This document shows positions 53,519 through 62,535 of a stretch of DNA of 64,000 bases, in pieces. Source of the DNA: Prevotella sp. (GTDB lineage: Bacteria; Bacteroidota; Bacteroidia; Bacteroidales; Bacteroidaceae); contig JALFBL010000062.1 of assembly GCA_022773395.1 (NCBI GenBank), positions 1 to 64,000 of the forward strand, written 5' to 3'. Each line of letters starts with the position of its first letter. Position 1 is the stretch's first letter. Position numbers and translations under genes: made by a program. Below the pieces are notes generated by a model. It was not told the origin of the DNA. It searched no databases and saw only the letters and a list, made by a program, of their open reading frames with translations.

Positions 53519-55993
53519 ATGGTATATTCGATTGAAAGAATTGCATCGCTCATGGACGCATGCAGATATGGAAACAACGATTCCTGCATCCGATGGATAT
53601 TGACAGACAGCCGTTCGTTGTGTTTTTCCGAAGAAACGCTTTTCTTTGCCTTGCGCACCAAGCGGAACGACGGGCACAGGTACATCAGCGACTTGTATCG
53701 CCGTGGCGTGCGCAATTTCGTGGTGGATGCGCTGCCCGACGACTATGCCCATGTTTACCCCCAGGCCAATTTCTTGAAAGTGACCGACACGCTTCTGGCA
53801 TTGCAGTTGTTGGCAGAGAAACACCGCGGCAATTTCCATATCCCGATTGTGGGCATAACGGGCAGCAATGGCAAGACGATGGTGAAGGAATGGATCTACC
53901 AGTTGCTGCTGCCGTCGCAAACGGTGGTGCGCTCGCCCAAGAGCTACAATTCGCAGGTGGGCGTTCCGTTGTCGGTGTGGCTGCTCAACGAGAACAGCAA
54001 GGTGGGCATCTTCGAGGCAGGTATCAGCGAGCCGGGAGAGATGGAAGCCCTGCAATCCATCATTTGCCCCAACATCGGCGTGCTCACCTGTTTGGGTGCT
54101 GCACATCAGGAGAATTTCAGTTCTCTGGAAGAGAAGTGCAGGGAGAAGTTGCTGCTGTTCCGTGATGCACAGACCATCGTTTATCGTTCCGATGATGAGA
54201 TTGTGAGTCGCTGTGTGGAAGAAGCCGGCCTGAAGGGAGAAAAGTTGGCATGGTCGCTGACCGATAGTCATGCGCCGCTTTTTGTCAAATCCATACGGAA
54301 AGAAGGAACGATTACCATCATACATTATCTGTATAAAGGGATGGAGGCATCCTACCGGTTGCCGTTCATCGACGATGCTTCCATCGAAAATTCCATTACC
54401 TGTACTGCTGTTGTGCTGCTGTTGGGACTCGCCACGGAGCAGATAGCCGAACGCATGCCCCAACTCGAACCCATTGCCATGCGCTTGGAGGTGAAGGAGG
54501 GGCAACATGGGTGCACTCTCATCAACGACTCGTATAATTCGGACATCAACTCGCTGGACATTGCCCTTGATTTTATGAACCGTCGTCCCGACCGTCACGG
54601 CCGCCACCGCACGCTGATTCTGAGCGACATTTTCCAAAGCGGTGAGCCGGCAGCGGCTTTATATACCCGTGTATCGCATCTGGCCAAGGAGCGGGGCGTG
54701 GAGAAATTCATCGGTATCGGCACGGAAATCAAGGCGCAGGCAGAGGTGATGGACGTGGCAAAAAAATATTTTTTCGAGGATGTGCCGTCGTTTATCGGCA
54801 GCGATGTGTTCCGCAGCCTTCACGATGAAGTGATATTGCTGAAAGGCTCGCGCAAGTTCGGTTTCGACCGTCTGACGGATTTGCTGGCGCAGAAAGTGCA
54901 CGAAACAATATTGGAAGTGAATCTCAACGCTGTGGTGGAGAACCTGAACTTCTACCGTTCTTTCCTTCGTCCCGAAACCAAACTTGTCTGCATGATCAAG
55001 GCGAACGGCTATGGGGCTGGGGCAGTGGAAATTGCCAAAACCCTGCAAGACCACAGGGTGGATTATCTCGCCGTGGCCGTGGCTGACGAGGGTGTGACGC
55101 TGCGCAAAAGCGGAATCACGGGCAACATCATGATCATGAATCCGGAAATGTCGGCTTTCAAGACTATGTTCGACTATGATTTGGAGCCTGAGGTCTATTC
55201 GTTCCGCCTGTTGGACGCTTTGATCAAAGCTGCCCGCAAGGAGGGAATCACGGGCTATCCCGTCCACATTAAATTGGACACGGGCATGCACCGCCTTGGT
55301 TTCAACGTCAAGGAGGATATGGAAGAATTGATAGACAGGCTGAAAAACCAGAATGCTCTTATCCCCCGTTCTGTATTCTCGCATTTCGTGGGAAGCGACA
55401 GCGATGATTTCGACGCATTCTCTGCCCGCCAGTTTGAACTTTTCACAGAAGGCAGCCGGAAGTTGCAGGAAGCTTTCACCCACAAGATTATTCGTCACAT
55501 GGACAACAGTGCTGGCATAGAGCATTTCCCGGAACGCCAGCTCGACATGTGTCGTCTGGGCTTGGGACTGTATGGCATAGATAGTCGTGACAACCGCATT
55601 CTCCATAATGTAAGTACGCTGAAAACCACCATCCTTCAGTTACGCAAGGTTTCAAAGGACGAAACGGTGGGGTATAGCCGCAAGGGCGTTCTCGCAAGAG
55701 ACAGCATGATTGCCGCCATTCCCATTGGTTATGCCGACGGACTGAACCGCCGTTTGGGGTGCGGCAACTGCTACTGTCTGGTAAACGGGCAGAAAGCCCC
55801 CTATGTGGGCAACATCTGCATGGATGTGGCGATGGTCGATGTCACCGATATTGACTGCAAAGAAGGCGACAGTGTGGAAATCTTCGGCGACCATCTGCCT
55901 GTCACCGTTCTCTCCGATTGCCTGGAAACCATCCCCTACGAAGTGCTCACCGGCATCAGCAGTAGGGTGAAACGCGTGTATTTCCAAGACTGA
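53519..55993 (+). CDS. murF: Bifunctional MurF ligase / alanine racemase
   Basis: 824-aa fusion. Residues about 1-455 are MurF, which adds D-Ala-D-Ala to the UDP-MurNAc tripeptide; its P-loop is GSNGKT with K119. Residues about 460-824 are alanine racemase; the PLP lysine is K494 in MIKANGYGAG, and SRVKRVYFQD closes the protein. The fusion makes D-alanine where it is consumed and is common in Bacteroidetes. -7 box TAAGTTTG at 53489-53496. Confidence 0.95.
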   Translation: MVYSIERIASLMDACRYGNNDSCIRWILTDSRSLCFSEETLFFALRTKRNDGHRYISDLYRRGVRNFVVDALPDDYAHVYPQANFLKVTDTLLALQLLAEKHRGNFHIPIVGITGSNGKTMVKEWIYQLLLPSQTVVRSPKSYNSQVGVPLSVWLLNENSKVGIFEAGISEPGEMEALQSIICPNIGVLTCLGAAHQENFSSLEEKCREKLLLFRDAQTIVYRSDDEIVSRCVEEAGLKGEKLAWSLTDSHAPLFVKSIRKEGTITIIHYLYKGMEASYRLPFIDDASIENSITCTAVVLLLGLATEQIAERMPQLEPIAMRLEVKEGQHGCTLINDSYNSDINSLDIALDFMNRRPDRHGRHRTLILSDIFQSGEPAAALYTRVSHLAKERGVEKFIGIGTEIKAQAEVMDVAKKYFFEDVPSFIGSDVFRSLHDEVILLKGSRKFGFDRLTDLLAQKVHETILEVNLNAVVENLNFYRSFLRPETKLVCMIKANGYGAGAVEIAKTLQDHRVDYLAVAVADEGVTLRKSGITGNIMIMNPEMSAFKTMFDYDLEPEVYSFRLLDALIKAARKEGITGYPVHIKLDTGMHRLGFNVKEDMEELIDRLKNQNALIPRSVFSHFVGSDSDDFDAFSARQFELFTEGSRKLQEAFTHKIIRHMDNSAGIEHFPERQLDMCRLGLGLYGIDSRDNRILHNVSTLKTTILQLRKVSKDETVGYSRKGVLARDSMIAAIPIGYADGLNRRLGCGNCYCLVNGQKAPYVGNICMDVAMVDVTDIDCKEGDSVEIFGDHLPVTVLSDCLETIPYEVLTGISSRVKRVYFQD

Positions 55994-56088
55994 TTGTTTT
56001 TTATCCGGAACGCTCCGTCCAAAACAGGGAATGAGATTTGTCTGCAAATAAAAAACAGGAGGGGAAGGCGGGATAAAAATATTTTGAG

Positions 56089-56096
56089 TAATTTTG
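56089..56096 (+). promoter_or_regulatory. -7 box of the FetA-like gene, leaderless layout
   Basis: TAATTTTG ends only 4 bp before the first ATG (56101), so transcription should start at or next to the start codon. Confidence 0.45.
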
Positions 56097-56100
56097 TGGC

Positions 56101-56583
56101 ATGATGATTCTTGAGGTGAAAGATGCAAGTTTGAATGTCGGTGGAAAGGATATTTTCAACGGCTTGTCTTTTGTTGTGGAAAGTGGAAAAGTGATACGGG
56201 TAGGCGGTGAGAATGAAAAATACAATACGTTGCTGCTGCATGTTATTCTGGGAGTGATACCCTTGGACAAGGGGTACGTCTGCTTGGACGGCGAGGTCGT
56301 TTCGGAATGGTCGGCGGCAAGTATGAGAAAGAGGATGGCGTATGTCCCCTTGACCTTGAAGTCGCCCGATGAACGGGAGCAGGGAATGACGGAAAAAGAG
56401 ATGCACCGGAAATTGTTGGAGAGAGCCGCTGACAACAAGAAGGATGTCGTGCTGGTGGACGGGATATACGATGAGGAAGAATTGGGCATTTGTACCGGAA
56501 TGGCTGCAGAAGGGGCTTTGGTGGTTTTGACTCGCACTCGCCGCTCTGTAGAGTTGAACGAAATACAAACGGAAGGAGAATGA
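56101..56583 (+). CDS. Degenerate ABC transporter ATPase (FetA-like)
   Basis: 160-aa protein with the strand pattern of an ABC ATPase N-terminus (ILEVKDASLNVGGKDIFNGL) but without its catalytic motifs. At the Walker A position (residues 35-45) GGENEKYNTLL replaces GxxGxGKSTLL, with Tyr in place of the lysine. The LSGGQ signature and Q-loop are not found, and VVLVDGI stands at Walker B without the Glu. It is about 60 residues short. No frameshift is seen. A FetB-like permease follows 4 bp on, so it may be a regulatory subunit. Confidence 0.65.
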   Translation: MMILEVKDASLNVGGKDIFNGLSFVVESGKVIRVGGENEKYNTLLLHVILGVIPLDKGYVCLDGEVVSEWSAASMRKRMAYVPLTLKSPDEREQGMTEKEMHRKLLERAADNKKDVVLVDGIYDEEELGICTGMAAEGALVVLTRTRRSVELNEIQTEGE

Positions 56584-56587
56584 AAGA

Positions 56588-57397
56588 ATGGAAATGACAA
56601 TGATGGGCACTGTGCTGGGACTGTTGCTGTTGGCAGTGCCGCTCTATGTATTTGCCGCATTGAAAGTGAAGATTTTACGGTTGGCTGCCACTGCCATTGT
56701 GCGAATGCTGGTACAATTGGCATTGACGGGCATGTATATGCACTGGATGTTCAGGTTCAACCACGTTGTGCTGAACGTGTTGTGGCTGGTTGTAATGACT
56801 TTCACGGCTGCATGGATGGTGGCCAGGCAAGGCAAATTGAGAAGAACCCGAATGTTGTTGCCCGTGTGGGGAAGTTTGCTGGCGAGCGTGCTGCTGGTGG
56901 GCATGTATGTCCTGTTTTTGGTTGTCAGACCCGGAAACGTATGGGATGCCCGTTGGTTGGTTCCCATTGCGGGCATTCTGTTGGCCGGATGCGTGAATGT
57001 CAATGCTGTGGCATTGCGCGAATATTTTGTAGGTCTTGTCCGTTTCAGCGACACCTATTATTACAAGGTGGGCAATGGAGCCACATGGTTGCAGGCGGTT
57101 GCGCCCATTGTCAAACGTGCTTTGGAGCGCGCCTATTTACCCGCATTGGCCCACTTGTCAGCCTTGGGCATCGTGCTGATTCCTTTCATGCTCTCCGGAA
57201 TGCTCGTGGCTGGCTTTCAACCATGGGAAAGCGTGGCACTGACGGCTGTCATGGTGGCTGCCATCCTCTGCACATCGGTCGCCTCTCTGCTCATCACCAT
57301 CGTAGTTTCGCATCGAAAAGTGATAGACAAAAGAGGAAAACTGGCAGATCTGGTAAGAATCAAGCCGCATGGCGTTGATATGAATCAACCCGATTGA
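56588..57397 (+). CDS. FetB-like ABC transporter permease (UPF0014)
   Basis: 269-aa integral membrane protein with about seven hydrophobic segments, of the FetB/YbbM (UPF0014) family that in E. coli exports iron with the ATPase FetA. Typical are VRMLVQLALTGMY and a central GCVNVNAVAL region. The only ATPase in the operon is degenerate, so energy coupling is unclear. A second ATG 3 codons on (56597) is an alternative. Confidence 0.8.
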   Translation: MEMTMMGTVLGLLLLAVPLYVFAALKVKILRLAATAIVRMLVQLALTGMYMHWMFRFNHVVLNVLWLVVMTFTAAWMVARQGKLRRTRMLLPVWGSLLASVLLVGMYVLFLVVRPGNVWDARWLVPIAGILLAGCVNVNAVALREYFVGLVRFSDTYYYKVGNGATWLQAVAPIVKRALERAYLPALAHLSALGIVLIPFMLSGMLVAGFQPWESVALTAVMVAAILCTSVASLLITIVVSHRKVIDKRGKLADLVRIKPHGVDMNQPD

Positions 57398-57445
57398 CAG
57401 GGGTCAAAAATAGGGTGCTTTGCCAACAAATTCGCATTGTCTTTC

Positions 57446-57475
57446 TTGCCGGATGGAGGAAATGCATTAATTTTG
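57446..57475 (+). promoter_or_regulatory. Promoter of the 36-aa peptide gene
   Basis: TTG (57446-57448), 19 bp, TAATTTTG (57468-57475). It would give a leader of about 105 nt before the ATG at 57590. Confidence 0.55.
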
Positions 57476-57589
57476 CACCATCGGAAATCAATAGGGATAA
57501 CGACAGGTCACACGGGTGGTCAAGGTGAAAGATTGATTGTTTGATGAGCGCATCATCAAGGTAAAAAGATTTTAAGAAAGGAAAATGTT

Positions 57590-57700
57590 ATGAGAAAATT
57601 GACAGTGAACATGTTGAAAACGGCTTGGAAAGCCATCAAGAAAAGTTGGATGGAAGCCAGTGAGATGATGTACAACGGTAGCGAATACCGTACGGCATAG
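57590..57700 (+). CDS. Basic amphipathic peptide (36 aa)
   Basis: Starts MRKLTVNMLKTAWKAIKKSW, then MEASEMMYNGSEYRTA. The first 20 residues would form a cationic amphipathic helix with regularly placed Trp, Leu and Lys. A purine-rich stretch (AAGAAAGGAAAA) precedes the ATG. It has its own promoter (57446-57475) and a strong terminator (57765-57793), so the unit is self-contained. No known family recognised. Confidence 0.55.
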   Translation: MRKLTVNMLKTAWKAIKKSWMEASEMMYNGSEYRTA

Positions 57701-57764
57701 ATGAAAAATCTGAGAGATGTAAAATAACAGAATGAAAGACGTGAGTAAATTCACGCAGAAAATG

Positions 57765-57793
57765 AAACGGACACATTTCTGTCCGTTTTTTTT
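57765..57793 (+). terminator. Intrinsic terminator
   Basis: The 9-bp stem AAACGGACA (57765-57773) with TGTCCGTTT (57780-57788), 6-nt loop, and a run of eight T (57786-57793). The clearest rho-independent terminator in the window; it closes the peptide unit. Confidence 0.8.
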
Positions 57794-57826
57794 GTATTCT
57801 CATCATAAAACACTAATTTCGCACTC

Positions 57827-58627
57827 ATGATGAAGAATAGACTGCAAATAATGGTTATCGCACTGTTGGGCATTGTACTGGCAACTTGCGGAAAGATGGC
57901 GAGCAGGCCAAGCGAAGAATATGGAAAGGGAAAGCACGGGATTGATGGCAGCCTCATGCAGCAGCCCGTAAAAATGAGAAATGCACAAGGTCTTCTGCTC
58001 CAGCGCAAGGCATACACAACAAACTATAACTTCCAGGCAAAAATACCCAACTGGGTGGCTTGGCGACTGACAGCCGACCATGTTGACGGAAGTGTGAGCA
58101 GAAAACATTTTGCATTTCATGAGGACATGGACGTGAAGATTCCGAGAGCAACGCTCAACGACTATTTCAATACAGGATTCGACCGTGGGCACATGTGCCC
58201 TGCCGGTGACAACCGGTGGGACAGACAGGCAATGGAAGAGACGTTCCTGCTCACCAACATTTGTCCACAAGTGCACGCTTTGAACAACGAGGGATGGAAC
58301 GATTTGGAAATGGCCTGCCGCAGATGGGCAAAGAAGTACGGTGAGGTGTACATTGTTTGTGGCCCGATATTGGAAGGAATCAGACACCGCACCATTGGAA
58401 AAAACAAAATCGTGGTTCCGAAGAAGTTTTTCAAGGTGATTTACATGATGCGTGGAACGCCTATGGCCATTGGTTTCATTTATCAGAACAGCAGCAAGAA
58501 CAGCAGAAAAATGTTCTCGAATGCCACAAATGTAGATGAAATCGAACGCATCACGGGCATGGACTTCTTCCCGATGATTCCCGATGCCGTTGAAAACAGA
58601 ATAGAGGCAGACAGGGGATATTTCTAA
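57827..58627 (+). CDS. DNA/RNA non-specific endonuclease, lipoprotein
   Basis: 266-aa nuclease of the NucA/EndoG beta-beta-alpha-metal type; catalytic motif D119-R120-G121-H122 (TGFDRGHMCPAGD), followed by the metal-binding asparagine region (TNICPQ). The signal peptide ends in LATC, so it is likely a surface or periplasmic lipoprotein. Probably degrades external DNA. Start MMKNRLQ; a second ATG follows at once. Confidence 0.87.
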   Translation: MMKNRLQIMVIALLGIVLATCGKMASRPSEEYGKGKHGIDGSLMQQPVKMRNAQGLLLQRKAYTTNYNFQAKIPNWVAWRLTADHVDGSVSRKHFAFHEDMDVKIPRATLNDYFNTGFDRGHMCPAGDNRWDRQAMEETFLLTNICPQVHALNNEGWNDLEMACRRWAKKYGEVYIVCGPILEGIRHRTIGKNKIVVPKKFFKVIYMMRGTPMAIGFIYQNSSKNSRKMFSNATNVDEIERITGMDFFPMIPDAVENRIEADRGYF

Positions 58628-58729
58628 TGATGACTGCGCCCAAAGGGGAGAAACCAAAAGAAGAAATGCATGTTAATTGTTAAAACAACGAAAGGCAGCA
58701 TAAATAATCGGCGACAGCTGACAAAAAGA

Positions 58730-58750
58730 CAAAGATAGATTATATCTTTG
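58730..58750 (+). promoter_or_regulatory. relA promoter, palindromic -7 box
   Basis: CAAAGATA-gatta-TATCTTTG: the consensus box TATCTTTG (58743-58750) for relA and its exact mirror (58730-58737). A leader of only about a dozen bases remains before the ATG at 58770. Confidence 0.5.
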
Positions 58751-58769
58751 TATGAAATAGAAAAAGTTT

Positions 58770-60989
58770 ATGGTGGCAAAGGAATTTTACACGGAAGCGG
58801 AAAGAACCGAAACCTTCGAAGGGTTTCGGAAATTGATGTCGCTGATACACCCGTCACTGATTGACGGAGATGAGGAAAAAATGTATGCGCATCTTGCAGA
58901 ATTATTTGACAACAACGCAATTTCAAGAGACATTTTTGGACACAACACGGTGCTGCACAGTATGCAGACCGCCATCATTGCCGTGGAGGAAGAAGGACTG
59001 AAGCGCGATGGAACAATGGCTACGCTATTGTACAACAGCGTAATAAACGGACACATGCCTATCGAAGACGTTAGGGAAACCTACGGAGAAAACGTTTACA
59101 CAATTATACACGGACTGGTGCGCATTCAAGAACTGTACAAGAAGAACCCGGTGATAGAAAGCGAGAATTTCAGGAATCTGCTGATTTCATTTGCAGAAGA
59201 CATGCGCGTGATTCTCATCATGATTGCAGACCGCGTAAACCTGATGCGCCACATCAAGGAGAGTGAGAATGTGGAAGCGAAAAGACAAGTAAGCGAAGAG
59301 GCGAGCTATCTCTATGCCCCACTCGCCCATAAACTGGGACTTTACAAGTTGAAAAGTGAACTGGAAGACTTGTCACTGAAGTATCTTGAACACGATGCCT
59401 ACTACCTCATCAAGGACAAACTGAATGCCACAAAGAAAAGCCGTGACGCCTATATCAGCAAATTCATCGAACCCATTGAAGCCAAACTGAAAGAGGCAGG
59501 TCTCTCCTTCCACATGAAAGGAAGAACCAAGAGCATTCACAGCATCTGGCAGAAAATGAAGAAACAGAAATGTGCTTTCGAGGGAATATACGATCTGTTT
59601 GCCATCCGCATCATCCTGGATTCGCCCATCGAACAGGAAAAAGCACAATGCTGGCAGGTGTTTGCCATCATCACCAATATGTATCAAGGCAATCCCAAAC
59701 GCTTGCGCGACTGGCTGACTGTGCCCAAAAGCAACGGATATGAGAGTCTGCACATCACCGTATTGGGGCCTGAGAACAAATGGGTGGAAGTGCAAATCAG
59801 AACCGCCCGCATGGACGAAATAGCAGAGCATGGACTGGCTGCCCACTGGCGATACAAGGGGGTGAAGAGCGAGGGAGGATTGGACGAATGGCTGAACAAC
59901 ATCAGAACAGCATTGGAGAACAATGACGACAACCTGAAAGTGATTGACGAGTTTAAGATGGACTTGTATGAGGATGAGGTGTTCGTATTCACTCCCAAAG
60001 GCGAATTGCTGAAATTCCCCAAAGGGGCAACCGTGCTTGACTTTGCTTACCAAATCCATTCGGGAATCGGAAACCAATGCATTGGTGCGCGCATCAACAA
60101 CAAGGTGGAGACCATCAGGCATACGCTACATTCGGGCGACCAGGTGGAAATCATGACGTCCAGCAGCCAAACGCCCAAAGTGGACTGGCTGAACGCGGTG
60201 CAGACAAGCCGTGCCAAATCAAAAATACGCCTGGCCCTGAAAGACATCCAGGTAAAAGAAGGAAACCTTGCGAGAGAAATGCTGGAGAGACGCATGAAAA
60301 ATCGCAAGATTGAGATAGAAGAGAGCGTGATGAACCATTTGGTGAAAAAACTCGGATTTAAAGAAACGAGAGATTTCTACAAGCAGGTAGCAGATGGAAC
60401 ACTGGAAGCAAACGGGGTGATTGAGAAATATTTAGAGGTGCAGCGACACGACAAGGGACTGGCTATGGCAGGAAATGCAACCGTGCAAAGCGCCGAGGAA
60501 TTTGTCTACGAAAACCCGAATGAAGAAATTACTTACGGAAGTGATGACGTCATTGTGATTGACAAGAACCTGAAAGGCATTGATTTCCAACTTGCCAAAT
60601 GCTGCCACCCCATCTATGGTGACGATGTGTTCGGATTCGTGACCGTGAATGGCGGTATCAAAATCCACCGTTCCGACTGTCCCAATGCTCCGGAACTCCG
60701 CAAACGGTTCGGCTATCGCATTGTGAGGGCAAAATGGAGCGGGAAAGGCAACTCTCAATATTCCATCACGCTGAAAATTGTGGGAAACGATGACATCGGC
60801 ATCGTCAACAATGTCACCAACATTATCTCAAAAGAGGCGAATGTGATGATGAGGAGCATCAACATAGACAGCCACGACGGACTGTTTAGCGGAGCAATTG
60901 TCGTGAACGTTGAAGATACGGGAAAATTGGAAACGCTTGTCAAGAAAATAAGAAACGTGCGGGGTGTCAAACAGGTGACAAGAATATGA
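58770..60989 (+). CDS. relA: RelA/SpoT (p)ppGpp synthetase with inactive hydrolase site
   Basis: 739-aa long-form RelA/SpoT protein. The N-terminal HD hydrolase fold is kept but its HDxxED motif reads YNSVIN (from Y88, N89), so hydrolysis should be lost. The synthetase domain looks intact (PKSNGYESLHITV, EVQIRTARMDEIAEHG, AAHWRYKG); TGS (VFVFTPKGELLKFP) and a C-terminal ACT domain follow. It makes (p)ppGpp in the stringent response. A separate hydrolase must exist elsewhere; none is in the window. Confidence 0.92.
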   Translation: MVAKEFYTEAERTETFEGFRKLMSLIHPSLIDGDEEKMYAHLAELFDNNAISRDIFGHNTVLHSMQTAIIAVEEEGLKRDGTMATLLYNSVINGHMPIEDVRETYGENVYTIIHGLVRIQELYKKNPVIESENFRNLLISFAEDMRVILIMIADRVNLMRHIKESENVEAKRQVSEEASYLYAPLAHKLGLYKLKSELEDLSLKYLEHDAYYLIKDKLNATKKSRDAYISKFIEPIEAKLKEAGLSFHMKGRTKSIHSIWQKMKKQKCAFEGIYDLFAIRIILDSPIEQEKAQCWQVFAIITNMYQGNPKRLRDWLTVPKSNGYESLHITVLGPENKWVEVQIRTARMDEIAEHGLAAHWRYKGVKSEGGLDEWLNNIRTALENNDDNLKVIDEFKMDLYEDEVFVFTPKGELLKFPKGATVLDFAYQIHSGIGNQCIGARINNKVETIRHTLHSGDQVEIMTSSSQTPKVDWLNAVQTSRAKSKIRLALKDIQVKEGNLAREMLERRMKNRKIEIEESVMNHLVKKLGFKETRDFYKQVADGTLEANGVIEKYLEVQRHDKGLAMAGNATVQSAEEFVYENPNEEITYGSDDVIVIDKNLKGIDFQLAKCCHPIYGDDVFGFVTVNGGIKIHRSDCPNAPELRKRFGYRIVRAKWSGKGNSQYSITLKIVGNDDIGIVNNVTNIISKEANVMMRSINIDSHDGLFSGAIVVNVEDTGKLETLVKKIRNVRGVKQVTRI

Positions 60990-61052
60990 TGATGCACAAA
61001 GGCGTTCCTCTTTCTAACAAAATACCAGAAACGGTGGAACGGTCGTGCAGAA

Positions 61053-61093
61053 GGGCGAGTGGCGACCTGAAAGCAGGCAACGCCACATCGCCC
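61053..61093. terminator. Compound hairpin between relA and the SPFH gene
   Basis: GGGCGAGTGGCG (61053-61064) pairs with CGCCACATCGCCC (61081-61093) with one bulge; inside, CCTG and CAGG form a second small stem. It lies between convergent genes and has no T-run on either side. Confidence 0.5.
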
Positions 61094-61104
61094 GAAATAT
61101 AAGT

Positions 61105-62058
61105 TTATTCTGTTTTGAACAAATCCCTGATGCCACCGATGCTTCCCAACAAGTTGGTGGCTTCGTAAGGCAAGTAAACGGTCTTCGTCTTGTCTCCCTG
61201 TGCCAACTCTTGCATCATCTGGATATATTTCTGTGCCAAGAGATAGTTGGCCGGATTGGTGCTCTTTCCAACAGCCTCGGCAATTTTCTCAATGGCCACA
61301 GCCTCAGCTTCTGCCTTACGAATGCGCGCCTCAGCTTCACCTTCTGCATAAAGAATGGCCTGCTGCTTGGTGGCCTCAGCACGGTTGATGGTACTGGTTT
61401 TCTCGCCTTCCGACTGCAAGATGGCCGCTTGTTTTTCACCTTCGCTGGTAAGAATGGTTGCACGCTTGTTGCGTTCAGCCTGCATCTGTTTCTCCATTGC
61501 CTGAAGTACACTTTCCGGCGGAGTGATGTCCTGCAATTCCACACGGTTCACCTTGATACCCCATTTGTTGGTGGCATCATCGAGCACTGCACGAAGTTTG
61601 GTGTTGATGGTGTCGCGCGATGTCAGCGTTTGGTCAAGTTCCAGTTCGCCAATGATGTTACGCAAGGTGGTCTGCGTGAGTTTCTCTATGGCATTGGGCA
61701 AATTGCTGATTTCGTAAACAGCCTTGAACGGATCTACAATTTGGAAATAGAGCAATGCATTGATTTGCATTTGTATATTATCCTTGGTAATCACGTTCTG
61801 CTTGTCGAAATCGTACACCTGCTCTCGCAAGTCAATGGAATTGGACATGATATAACGACCGCGGGTAAGAGTGACAATTTCCTTCGCGCGGTCGATAAAG
61901 GGAATGATAATGTTGATACCCGGCTGCAACGTTGCATAGTATTTACCGAGACGTTCCACTATCTTTGTTTCTGACTGGGGAATGATGATGAGACTCTTCT
62001 TGACAAGAATCAATACGCAAACAACGATTGCGATAAGAACATAAGTGATAATATCCAT
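61105..62058 (-). CDS. SPFH/band-7 membrane protein (QmcA-like)
   Basis: 317-aa protein with one N-terminal membrane anchor (residues about 3-24), an SPFH domain (IPQSETKIVERLGKYYATLQ) and a long Ala/Glu coiled coil (AERNKRATILTSEGEKQAA). It belongs to the stomatin/QmcA group that forms membrane assemblies and works with an NfeD partner, which is encoded 15 bp upstream on the same strand. Role: membrane domain organisation or protease control. Confidence 0.92.
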   Translation of the reverse strand: MDIITYVLIAIVVCVLILVKKSLIIIPQSETKIVERLGKYYATLQPGINIIIPFIDRAKEIVTLTRGRYIMSNSIDLREQVYDFDKQNVITKDNIQMQINALLYFQIVDPFKAVYEISNLPNAIEKLTQTTLRNIIGELELDQTLTSRDTINTKLRAVLDDATNKWGIKVNRVELQDITPPESVLQAMEKQMQAERNKRATILTSEGEKQAAILQSEGEKTSTINRAEATKQQAILYAEGEAEARIRKAEAEAVAIEKIAEAVGKSTNPANYLLAQKYIQMMQELAQGDKTKTVYLPYEATNLLGSIGGIRDLFKTE

Positions 62059-62073
62059 AATATGACAATTTTG

Positions 62074-62523
62074 TTAAACTTTCTCTACCGTGACAATGAT
62101 GCTGTTCAATTCCACAACACGAACTTTCTCGCCCTTATTGATATGGATTCCGTCAACCGAAACAGCCTTCCAGTCATCTCCGTCAATAGCCACTCTGCCA
62201 TAGCCTGCCGCTTCAATGCTCTCGCTCACCTTTCCTTCTCGTCCAATAAGTGCATCGGCATTGCTTAGACGCCTGTCTTCGTTACGATGCAGGTATTTCA
62301 CGACCGACGGGCGCACAAAAAACAGCGAGAGTATGGAAGTTACCGAAAACACCGCCAAGCCTCCATAAAAACTGAGTCCGAACACGGATGCCACGGCAGA
62401 ACAAACTGCACCGATTGAAAAACACATAATAAAGAAATCGCCACTTGTCAGTTCAAGGACAAGACAGATTACTGCCAGCAAGGCCCACAATTGCCAAAGG
62501 TTTTCTGCGAAATAGTGTATCAT
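62074..62523 (-). CDS. NfeD family membrane protein
   Basis: 149-aa short NfeD: two to three membrane helices (residues about 5-65), then a soluble OB-fold (ALIGREGKVSES to the end). Partner of the SPFH protein directly downstream. Lacks the N-terminal protease domain of long NfeD proteins. Confidence 0.9.
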   Translation of the reverse strand: MIHYFAENLWQLWALLAVICLVLELTSGDFFIMCFSIGAVCSAVASVFGLSFYGGLAVFSVTSILSLFFVRPSVVKYLHRNEDRRLSNADALIGREGKVSESIEAAGYGRVAIDGDDWKAVSVDGIHINKGEKVRVVELNSIIVTVEKV

Positions 62524-62535
62524 ACTTCGTACATG

